Source: Lineus longissimus (Eukaryota > Nemertea > Pilidiophora > Heteronemertea > Lineidae). From it: a stretch of 60,000 bases of DNA. A program made the position numbers and the translations under genes. The notes below the pieces were generated by a model. The model was not told the origin of the DNA, made no database searches, and worked only from the letters and a program-made list of their open reading frames with translations. The stretch is from NCBI RefSeq assembly GCF_910592395.1, contig NC_088315.1, forward strand, positions 19,636,219 to 19,696,218, given 5' to 3'. Position 1 is the first letter of the stretch, and the number at the start of each line of letters is the position of its first letter. Shown piece by piece: positions 24,629 through 36,400 of the stretch.

Positions 24629-27340
24629 TACCAGCGTTGTAACCCTATTTGGTTTTTGCCAGAGGTGTGGAGTCCACCATAGGCTTTGTCCACCATAGTG
24701 GCATCTTTTACCTGCCCTGGCATAGACACTCAGGTACAAGGGACCACGACTTTAAGTCTCATCCGACAGATGTGAATATGCATAAGTTGTGTTGTGAAGA
24801 GACAGGAATTTCAGATCCTTAAGGCCACGCTGAGTCATCCAGACATACAATCCTGGCTTAGCCGCGAGATTGAATCCGGGCCCTATTGCGTGGTAGCCAG
24901 CAGCGTCAACCACTGGACTATGAGGCTCCTAATTGACGATAAAAAATGAGTTCTCATGAGCTGTCTGATATGAAGAGATAAAAACCTTTCTCTTAGTCAG
25001 ATAGTGTTTTTCTTCTGCTAATTAGAGACCTTAGAGATATTTATAACAACACCAATGCTCATTGACCAACTTCTCGTGTGTTACTAAAGGTAACCTGTGT
25101 TGTTGTAGGGGGAAATCTATGCCAATGGGAACAGTATTGTGCCGGCTTCTTCCGTGAATGTACTGGGTGTTACAAAAAACATCGTCAAATCAAAAGTGAA
25201 AAAATATCTATAAGAACACCAGTAATCATTCACCAACTTCTAGTGCATCACTGAAGGTAGCCCTCCTCACCTGAATTTTTACTGGAGATGTCCGCGCACC
25301 AAGGTATAAAAAAATACTGGCCTTGATTACTCCAAAATCCCCTCTAAGGTCATGCCTCACGACCATCAGACAAATCGGTGTCACTGGCCCCTCTGTCCAT
25401 CCAATTTGAACATGTTAATTGGCATTGAATGACCATGTGTATATTTTGGCATGGAACTTGAATATAAAAAATTGGTCTTACGTCGGTGTAGGTTGAGTAT
25501 ATCAATCCAACAACTGCACCTTTGATCAAGAGTGGTCACATCCAATCATGATTGACGACCATTTTTCGCCTAATTGCACCATAAAACAAATTGACAGCAA
25601 TTGCTGGAGACACTGAAATATTTTCTGAAATTAATTCGTCCTCTGTTGATCCTCAAATTGGTGATGTCAACAAATTATGCTTGTTGTCCTTCGGTGATTT
25701 ATTCATTAACTATTCCAGGACTGATGGCCACCGCAATCATTGGGTTACTCTCAATCAGCACATTCTAATGGTACCGGTACCATTATTGATATGATTTGTA
25801 ATTCATCTCTTTGCAGAAATTCCCACGTGTAGTTCATCGGAGTTTACGTGCTCCAACGGTAAATGCATACGACCCGATTGGCGTTGTGATGCGGACAATG
25901 ACTGTGGCGATGACAGCGACGAACTTGGATGTCGTAAGTGTTTTGATTAGTCGATTTTGTTGTCCAATCGCATTTGCAGATTTTGAGAATCACTATTAGA
26001 AATCACAGCCCATTACATACATGACATAGCCTCAACCATTATTTGGCTGTGACTTCCTTGATGCGAATGTTGGTCACCCTACCCTGTGCAGCTGACAACC
26101 CTGTCAAATTGTCCCCTGATACCTCCAAATCATCTTGTGGCTGTCACAACTCATGCGACTAAGGAAATGACTGCATCACTCAACGAGATAGGTGTCGATG
26201 TGTTGGGGGAGAAATGACTCAGAGAGTCGGCCGGAATGACAAGTTTGGACTTGGAGATGATGGGAGGTGGTGTGTCAACCTGCTTGATAGAGACATGGCA
26301 AGGGCATCTTGAGGAATGGCTTCTTGATGTGGATATTTCATCATAGTAGTCTGTAATCACCATCTTGGCATTCGGGTTGACTCATCCATATGGGTACGGG
26401 TCACCCTTGGGTGTATCTTGGGTGGACCTGTTCCACCAGATCGATCCCCCATCGATCAGCACACCACTCCACTTCACCGGCCATCTTGTAATAATCTCAA
26501 CCAGGGAAGATATTGGGAGACGCATTAGTGCGAGATGTGCCACAGATTGGCAAATCGGACATCGGTAATTAAAGTGGATGAGCTTGCAGTGGATGAAGTG
26601 GATTGGTGCCAGTGTCTGCGCAGCTTAGTATCCTGGGAGCCTAATTTCTGTGGCGTGATGGCTGGGAGAAGTGTCCAATCAATCTTGGACTCTATCTGAT
26701 GTCCAACACGACTGCCAGGTGGCTTGTTAGGCCGAAGTTACATAGACCTCATTCGTTCATTTCCCAGGACTCATTTTCCCCTTTTGCTTTCGTTCCCCTG
26801 TAAAAGCACGGCCTTGTGGCGTGCATTCACCGAGGAATGAAAGAAAAACCCGGAAAGTGACTCGTGGTAAATGAACGAATGAGGTCTATGTAACTTCGGC
26901 CTTAGAGGACTGCTCATGTTATTGGTGCTAGTGACCTGGGTCCGCTTCTTGTCTATAAGAAATTCAAGGCAGGGTGAAAGTTAATTAATTTTAACTTCTC
27001 CCTGCCTTAAAAAAAAATGATCTGAAGAAAAAAATTTAAAAAATCTCGTGCATCCTTCGTGGGTTTGAACCCTGGCCCTCCTGACTCCAAATCCCTGACT
27101 CTACCACTACACCACAGGGACTTCACACCTAGCTGAGGTGTTTCTTGCAATATGAATGAGAGGCTATTGTTTAATTTGGACCCTGATTCACTCGGTGCTC
27201 AGGACAATGGTGATCACTGGAAAGCAATCAATGGTTTGTTGACAAAAACAAACTTTGACATTTTGTTTAGCAATTTGGGTTGTATCCTAAAGTTAGGTTT
27301 TTGGCTCACCGTAAGGGGAGTCTATACGATAGCGCTGTGT

Positions 27341-27401
<61 letters not shown>

Positions 27402-30400
27402 ATCCTAACAGTGGCACGTTTCTTAACTGCTAGGGCTATGAACTTGAAACTTTGTACACAGAATGCCCTAGGTCAGCTGACCTCTGACACTGATTTTCGG
27501 TCCGATCTGATTCTCTGTTTGGCCACCAGGGGGCCAAATGTCGATATCTAAAAAGTGTGATATCTCGCTTATTAGTGACTTGTTTTCGATAAAACTTTTG
27601 TTGTAGGTACTCATAGCAAATATACATTTTATATTATACGGGTTTTTAATTTGACCTTGTTTTCAAGGTCGCAGAGGTCATATGGCGTAAATTGGCCATT
27701 AGAGTGTAAACTATGGCACGTTTCTTAACCACTAAAGCTATGAACTTGAAACTTGGTACATATAACCCCCTATATCACATAGCCTCTGGCGCTGAATTTT
27801 GGTTCGATCTGATTCCTAACTTTGCCACCAGGGGGCCAAAAGTGGAAATCTAAAAAGTGTGATATCTCGCTTATAAGTGACTTGTTTTCGATAAAATTCT
27901 TATGGTAGGTACTGTTTGGAAGAATACATCACATATTTTACGGGTTTTCAATTTGACCTACTTTTCAAGGTCACAGAAGTCATATGGCGTAAATTGGCTG
28001 TTAGAGTGTAAACTATGGCACGTTTCTTAACCAGTAAAGCTATGAACTTGAAACTTGGTGCATATAACCCCCTACATCAGATAACGTCTGATGTCGAATT
28101 TTGGCCTGATCTGATTCTTTATTCGGCCACCAGGGGGCCATAACGGAAAAAGGAAGAAGTGCAATATCTTGCCTATTTGAGTGAATTGTTTTCGATAAAA
28201 TTTTATGGCAGGGACTCCTAGCAAGGATACATCACATTTCCTATGATTTTTGGATTTGACCTCCTTTTCTAGGTCACAGAGGTCAAATGGCGTAAATTGA
28301 CCGTTCGAGTGTAACTATGGCACGTTTCTTAACTGCTAAAGCTATGAACTTGAAAGTTGGTACATGTAACCCCCTACATCAGATAATCTCTGACACCGAA
28401 TTTTGGCCTGATCTGATTCTTGATTTGGCCACCAGGGGGTCAAAACTGAAAAAGTAGGACGTGCAATATCTCGCTTATTAATGACTTTTTTTCGATGAAT
28501 TTTTTATTGCAGGGACTCTTAGCAATCACACGATATTGATCTTGTTGATGTCATAGACAATTATTGGTTGGATCATAAACTTATATATACTGCCCTGTCT
28601 TATTACTTGACATCAATACACATCTAAAAAAAGTCTTCATGCCTGATTGTGTTCACCATATTCACCTCTAAACTAAGCATGATCCTGCCTAATAAAAGAT
28701 GTATACGGTGAGCACAATGGCCCCTGGCCGTTTCATTTAGGATTGGAGGAACCTTTGGTCTAGATCTTGCTGGCCCTTTCATTAGGTGTGATACTATCAT
28801 AAACAAACTTGACTTGATTGAAATCTCTTGCGAGAGTTCTTCTGAAAAAAAAGTTTTATAAAACATGTAAAAAGGTTAGATAAATGGGACGTTCTGCTTA
28901 AAAATGACCAATAATTTGTTTAAAACTTTCAAATATTGACATGTGACTGTTTTCAGGCACTCAGGAACCTCCCAGAAATGCCAGATCAGATGCTTGGCCC
29001 TTGCTAAAATCAATTTTAATCCCTGCTTCCAAACTTCTATTGGCTGCAAATCAAATTAAGCGTGAACCCATCAGAATCATGATGGAACATTGCGGCCATG
29101 GGGATGAATTTCTCATCGGTCTTCTCGGTTGCGACCGCTGGGTCTACCAATTCAATTTCAGTAATGGGTGTGTGATCGGGTGGCTGAGCCGTTCTTTGAA
29201 TCAGTGTCAGCGACTTTGGCATAATGGACAGGGACTATCGATTTTGTCAAAAGCTCCTTCATGAAAATGAGTGGAGTGTTTTCGCGATCGTTGCAGGGCT
29301 TCTATCAGTGACAGAAAATGGTACAAAATGCAAAGGTTCACTGAGACATACTCCATATTCCGATATCAGCGTAATCAACTTGAGCTGGACTGGACAAAGG
29401 AAGCAGTACCTTCTTCGATGTTTTTTGTAATAGCTTGGTGTCGGTTACAGTACCAGGTGCAACTAGAGGAAACTGTCGATGATTTTATGTTCTTACTAAT
29501 TACAAGAAAATCATTTTAAAGTAACATCAACTTATGTTCTGAGTGGGTGAGAATATCTGAGGCCAGGGCTTGTGATTTCTAAGTTTCCTCTCATTAGTTC
29601 AGAGTTGTCACGGGCTTGAAAATACGACGTGAGGGTGAAAAGTGATATCGTGAATCGTATGTAGTCCGCTCTTTGGAAACGACTTGTTCGTTATTCATGT
29701 CACGTATGAAAGTAAACAGTGATATGTTACGTGTGACAACGTGGACTCAATATAATCACGGCCTCAGACGAATTTGAGCAATAATCTGTTCATTTCTGTG
29801 CCTTCTGGGAGGATTTGGGTGTAGTGTTCCTCCCACAGTGAACACCTCTGTTAGCGGTAAACCCTCCTCCTTAATTGCATGCGTGATTAGCTGTGTTATA
29901 TCATGAAGCCCACCTCTTCTCCAATAAGAAACTCTGTCTGTCCTGGCTATGTTGTGTACAGGGCAAAGGTACTTCAATCTACTGTAAGCGAAGATTTCAT
30001 TTTATCTTCTTCAATAATTAACAAATGCACGTTTCAGTTTATTGCTGATGTAGCGTATAATTCGAATGCCGGGAATTCCTGTCCGATCCATTATCTTTAT
30101 GTTGGTCGGGTCGGCCATACCTTTAGAGAATACTCGAGTAGATTCGAAAGCAGCAGCCGAGTACAGTCTGTGAGTTGCTCTATAGATGGTGTATCCATAC
30201 TATTCTCTTGTAGACTTGTGGCGTTGTGTTCATTGACTCAATAGCATGTTCCCTGGTATAAAACCAATCGAAAAGTAGCCAAGTGCCTGACACTGCTGGT
30301 GTAAAGTACAGTCTGAGTTGCTCTAAGGCTGTGTTCCCATAGCCTGTTCCCTTATGGACTTGTTGCATTCTTTCCATTGTCTCTATGACACGTTCCCTGG

Positions 30401-33400
30401 TACAACCAATAGGAACCCAGCGAAGGTTCATTCATTTTGCCAAATAGGAATAGTGCCATCTTAGAACTTGATGTTGCTCACTATTTGATCAGTTATACGG
30501 CACCACACGATAAGCGAGCTACATCCCCACAAGTGGTATGATTAAGGTCAGGCTGGGCTAATATACCATCATGGTGTGGCTTTGATGTATGTGGTTGCCT
30601 GGAATATAATTTGTATCTCTAGAGGGCATCTGCGGATTGATTGACTCTGCTGCTGTATGGGGACCGATGGTGGGACAACAAGAGCCAGAATCGTTAGAAG
30701 TAAAACTGGATACCGTCCGATGGTCCCTGTTGGTGGGCTGTTGTGTTGCTCCACTGAGACGCGTTTCTGGCCCTCTAGGCCTCATCAGGCTGGCTGGGGT
30801 TGACTTGCATCTGTCTTGTTCGAAGTTCACAGTTTGAATGACATCATGGCACAGTGTGGTTTCTCAATGCGATGTAGACTTTGTTGCCTTGAACGAAAGC
30901 GGCAGGGCTAGTATTAATATCTCGTCAACAGTTTGTCAGGCTCATCCGGTTCACCATTATGGCGTTTCTCTGCCATTGATTGTGGCTACTCAAGCAGCTG
31001 TGGAGTGTATTTTGCGGTCAAGCAGACTGCTGACCACTCTGGCTGAGAACATCGGTAAACAGATGATGACATTATCGGGGAGTAAATTGATGGTGTCCAG
31101 ACACTTCGTAAATACATTAATGGAGTCTTAGTGGATAAGGGATTGGGGAAGATTTGGTGGAGGTGCATCACTTTGTTAGTTAGACTACTTGTCTGCCACT
31201 CACTAGAGAGGGTTTGGTTAGAGGGATTGATATCGAGCAGCTATATGCTTCGTAAACTCTAAACTCCTAGTCTGTTGTACCCTAGGCCAGGATTTCCAAA
31301 AAGATTTCTGTGAGCCACAGACATCCCACAAACACATATATATTCCCTTTGGCCTGATTGATTGACAGCATATTAGATTTTCCACACTAAAGACGGGAAG
31401 CATTGCCATAGGGGAAGAGATTGCCGCATTCTACCATCGACTGACAATGTAAGTGATCTGTTTGCTAATATTGGCATTCCTCAAATGATGGTGCAGTGAT
31501 TGGCACCTCTGGCAATACATGGACTGTGTCCATTTCACCAGGTGGACAGATACTGTCAAAATCACAATTGACATCCCTTAAATCGTGTCAGTAACGTGTC
31601 ACTGACGTGCTACCCAGCGCATCAGTCATGACGCACATGATATACCTGAAACATAGAGAGATACGCACCTCATGGTAACAGACACGAAATTCTTTCTCAC
31701 TCTTTCGAATATAGTACTAGTAAAAAGACTTCAGTATACTTCTACAGGTTCTCTTAATCATGTTGTGTCAGGCTTCCCATTCCTTAACATTTTCCTGTTG
31801 CCACATTATTATGTTTGCTGGGCTCTCTAATTCGACTTCTTTGTATCAATACGGGTACTGTTTCATTACGGTGGTGGTATTGTCCTTAGGGCTTCTCGAA
31901 AACTTGTTGAAACAGTATGTAATTGTTTTTATATTACTGGTCTGTTATTTGCTCTGTGGTATTTCTATTTAGAAAGTACATGTAGTTAGGAAGCATCAAG
32001 TTGCCTGTGGGGGTCTTCTGGACGTTTGCGCTTACAAATGGGGACGGTTTTGTTTTTGGATGTGGTGCAACCTGTGGGATTATGATCACAGCAAACATTG
32101 TTGTTCCGAAAACACAAATAAATGATTGTTTTTAGTCAGTCTTTGGCTGTTTCTTATATCTTTTGCACTGTTGGTGATGTGTTGTCATAAAAACACTACT
32201 AAATGGCTGTGTTTTAATCATTGTGTTACCTCCGGCTATATTTTATTGTATGATCAAGAAATGTTACCTAGGACAAACAATGGAAGACCTGTGGTAAGGA
32301 ATACCTGGATGCTTGTGTAAAAGTTGTGGCACAAATGAGAAGGGAGGATACCGCTTCTTAAACCATTTTGAGAGCGTGATCTCATTTTCACCAACGTCAA
32401 CATTATTATCATAGTGACCTCTCATCGTCTCCAAAACTACCTCGGGCATGCACATCCAGTGACTCAAAACCAGCAACATGTCAACGCAACTTATCATCGC
32501 AACCTGTGATCATCAACGATATAGCAAGGCCGCCACGTTGCTCATTCTCACCTCCTTCCATAGAGAGCTCTTCCTGTCGCTGATTGCCGCTTTATCGACG
32601 ACAAAGATGACAGATCGTGTTGCCGTTTTTTTCAGGAGGCAAATATCGTTCTTTGATCGCAGATGATCGAGGCTCGCGAGGATAAGTTGTGTTGACAATG
32701 ACGCTGGCTTTGAGTCACTTGATGTGCAAGTTGGTTGTGACTTTTAAGACGTCCGCAGGTCACCATGATGATAATGGCGACTTTGGTGAAAATGACGGTG
32801 GCTTCCCCTTCTTCTTCTTGTGCATTCGGATTTCTTGAGGTGCACGCTAGATAGTCAGTGTGTTTTTGGTAACAGAGTCGGCTGTCCTAGGGAGTTCCGC
32901 CACAGAGCTCCAGAGCTTTCATGATGTTTATGTTTCGGTGATGTAGTTGTTGAGAGTTGAATTGATGATCCCAATGTCGTGTGTTGGATTCCCAACTGAC
33001 CCGGGAAAAATGAGCCTTTCAGGTCTCCTTGTAGTGCAATAATACTAACAGGCAATATAACTTTCTTGTTCTAGCTCCCAAGAATTGCACTAACGACGAG
33101 TTCAAGTGTAAAAACGGCAACTGTATCCGACGACGATGGCAGTGCGATGGCGATGACGATTGCGGTGATAACTCCGATGAAGATTGTCGTAAGTTCTTTG
33201 TCCTCTTTTGCATTCAACATCATGAGTGCTGTTGCTGGTCGCTTGGTGCTAATTCCACTGGGCACTTTCCCACTTTTGTCGTCACTGCTCTAAACGTACA
33301 CTGGGCTGGTGCAAAGAAAACTGGGCAATTGAAGTGAAGCAACTTGCCCAAGATCACAAGGGTCACAGCATTCAGATCATGAACCAGTTCGTTCAGATAT

Positions 33401-36400
33401 AAGAATAGAAAAATGGTGATATTTTATACTTTCTTTCTGAAGTTCAGATGAAATTGTAAGCAATATCAGAAATTATTAGGACTGTTTGGTCTATAGGCCT
33501 ACGAAATTCAACTACCAGCATACTCACTACATGTACAAGTAAGAGAATTTATGTGCGGAATCTTCAATTTCAGCTGAGCGGACATGTAAGGCCGATGAGG
33601 TCACATGTCGTGACGGGACGTGCATATCAAAACAATGGCGGTGTGATCAGGACGTTGATTGTGCTGATGGATCAGATGAGGATAACTGTGGTAGGTGTCT
33701 TGCCCGAGGTCACAAGTATGGTTAAGTGTTGTTCCGGGTTTAGATGGCTTATGTATCCGTATCTGAGGCTAATTGAGTAGGTTGACTGATTCCCCTCTGC
33801 TCCAGAAGGACAATACAAGGTCGTCAATTTCCCATTAAATGGGACGTTAATATTGCAATAATTGTCCAAGCATCAAATCACGAATGATATATCAAGATGT
33901 ATCGTACACTGGTCACTACGTTTATTAACCTATCTGGGATATTCCGCGTCATAGCACTCGTTATTGTGATTAATTTCGCCTCAAGAGATGGTCTAAATGT
34001 GTGTTATATCTCCTTTGTTAATCCCTTTACTGAGCTGGATGGGTGATGCATTGAGAACTATTTGGTATCGCACGCACTAGGCCAAGAATAACAATTATGA
34101 CGGTTCCGTGTCAGAAAGTCGCTTTGCAAATAATCATGAAACCGAAGACAGTGAATCACTCTATGCAGATAAGAGCTAATGAGCAATGAGTTATTATCAG
34201 TGAAATCTTTTTGAAATTATCCACCGAGCTTCCGTCAAAAATGAGACAGCGTACAGATCATTTTCCTGCAGTACACAATCAGAGGGGCAGAAAGTATTCT
34301 GCGTTGCGCTGTTCAAATGACCGCCAGTTGAAAATGTGGAAACAGACTTTTCCGTGCCGTTCAGTTGACGTTTATTGTTTCAGAAAAAAGTGAGGTGACG
34401 TCGTGTAGCCCCGATGAATTCCATTGCGAGAAAAGTCGCAAGTGTATCATGAGTACCTATCACTGTGATGGAGATAATGATTGCGGAGACTGGAGTGATG
34501 AAAAGGACTGCGGTGAGTTGTGACTCTCCTTAGGTTGTAACTATGTCCTTAGGTTGTGACAATGTCTGTAGGTTGTGACAATGTACTTAGGTTGTGACAA
34601 TGTGACATTTCCTTAACCCTCTCAGTTCCATTAGAACACACGGTGGTGTCAGTTCCCAGAATCTTATCAGAGAGTTTAGGGCTGTCCTCACTCAGTTAAC
34701 GATTGAGGATCAAGATAGAGTAGGTGAAAAACAAAGATACTTGAATAGAAATAAAACTCTTGTCTTCCTGTTACAGGGAGTAGGCCAGGGTGTAAGGACA
34801 CTGAGTTCCAGTGTCAGAATGGCATGTGCATCAACCAAGCGTGGCACTGCGATGGAGAATTCGATTGCGAGGACCAATCAGATGAAACTGGCTGTGGTAG
34901 GTCGATTCATTTCATTCTATAGGATTATAGGATTTGGAAAATTGCACTAGCCCCATGTTACTGAGCACTATCTTGCTTTCTTTGAAGTCGGTGAAAAGTC
35001 AAGCACCTTGTGACCGCTAGTCAGAGAACAGTAAGTTAGTAAGTAAGTAAGTTAGTAAGTTAGTAAGTAAGTAAGTAGAAAGTGTGTTGCATACCGCCCA
35101 TTCGAGCAGTCCTTCTCGTGGGTGGATTTCACAAGGAGTACTCTTATAATAGCAGGGTCTCCAGCCCTTTGATGAAACTGGCCACTCAACCACTCTCACG
35201 CACTGAAGAGTCAAGCGAGTTCCGCAGCTGCCAACCTGGACTGCTAAAGTCCTGCCCCCCGATGTGACCAGTCCATAACAATCTGTCCAAGGTCTTCAGA
35301 TCGAAAACTCCGGTGTGGTTAGTGATTTGGAGTAAGATCTGTCAAAGAGTCAGGTGCCATTCCCTTCCTAGCCTTGTAAACCAGGAGCAAGACCTTGAGC
35401 TTAATCCAGCTCTTGATTGGCAGTCATGCACTACACCACTATGGCTCCTCGATATACATGTATATGAATGATATGAGGAGTATACGCTATGGCCATTTTC
35501 GATTATCCACAAAGCTATGAGGCTCCTTACACCGTATCATAACAGAGAATCTTTTCATTTCAGAGATGCCCAGCTGCGGACCTGACCAGTTCCGCTGTGC
35601 TTCTGGCCGCTGTATCCGACAGAAGTGGTTGTGTGACGGCGAAGACGATTGCGCTGATAATAGCGACGAGGAAAACTGTGGTAAGTTGGAAATGTTTTCG
35701 ATTCTAACGATATTCTGAAATACTAAGCTTCATTAGATATGTCACAGGTTGAGAACCCAGTTGATTTTTAGCTGGGGAAGTATTGTGTTTTCCCGATAGA
35801 CCTGGCCAAAGGTACTTGGCTGACCTCTTGTCACTTAACTGTAATAGTGTGATCACAAATAGTAATGTTACACAGCCCTGGGCAGCCGGAGTCATAGTTG
35901 ACCAATGTCATAGTTGACCAATGTCATAGTTGACCAATGTCATAGTTGACCAATGTCATAGTTGACCAATGTCATAGTTGACCAATGTCATAGTTGACCA
36001 ATGTCATAGTTGACCAATGTCATAGTTGACCAATGTCATAGTTGACCAATGTCATAGTTGACCAATGTCATAGTTGACCAATGTCATAGTTGACCAATGT
36101 CATAGTTGACCGGCTACAGTTGACACCGTAAAAGAGCATTGGTTCCATGCCCTAAGGATAATCTCAGTTTCACTTCGTATTTTCAGAAAAGCACACAGGG
36201 TGTCCAGCCGGTCAGTTTCAGTGTACTAATAGGATGTGTATTGTTAATAACAAGGTCTGCAACGGGAATCGAGACTGTGACGATGGCATTGATGAACAGA
36301 ACTGCAGTAAGTTCACGTCCTTGGTGTGAGGAGACTCATAGCCTGGTGGTTAACACTGCTGGCTACCACGCAATGGGGCCCAGGTTCGGCGCTGAACTGT

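Larger units (their letters stand above)
18671..25816 (+). other. LRP4 intron between LDLa1 and LDLa2 (7.1 kb)
   Basis: Bounded by GTAAGT and TTTGCAG. It holds a 16-bp-unit minisatellite (20154-20570), a 28-bp-unit minisatellite (21592-21800), a dispersed-repeat copy (about 21060-21270), a 38-bp tandem duplication (about 21940-22016), an ATC microsatellite (24599-24628) and a SINE copy (24655-24930). No coding exon was seen. Confidence 0.85.
25934..33074 (+). other. LRP4 intron between LDLa2 and LDLa3 (7.1 kb)
   Basis: Bounded by GTAAGT and TTCTAG. It contains a Harbinger-like MITE (26730-26901), a SINE head (27060-27121), a CGT microsatellite joined to a 302-bp tandem satellite (27342-28525) and a diverged direct duplication of about 140 bp (30160-30435). 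The rest shows nothing recognisable. Confidence 0.85.

Noticed and set aside
27060-27121. Functional tRNA gene
   Set aside because: A and B boxes are present, but the acceptor stem does not pair and there is no terminator; a SINE head fits better.
27152-27433. 93-codon ORF with a long poly-serine run
   Set aside because: The serines come from the CGT microsatellite; upstream codons match nothing, and the ORF overlaps a SINE-satellite region inside an LRP4 intron.
35892-36110. CRISPR-like array
   Set aside because: Direct head-to-tail 16-bp units without spacers.
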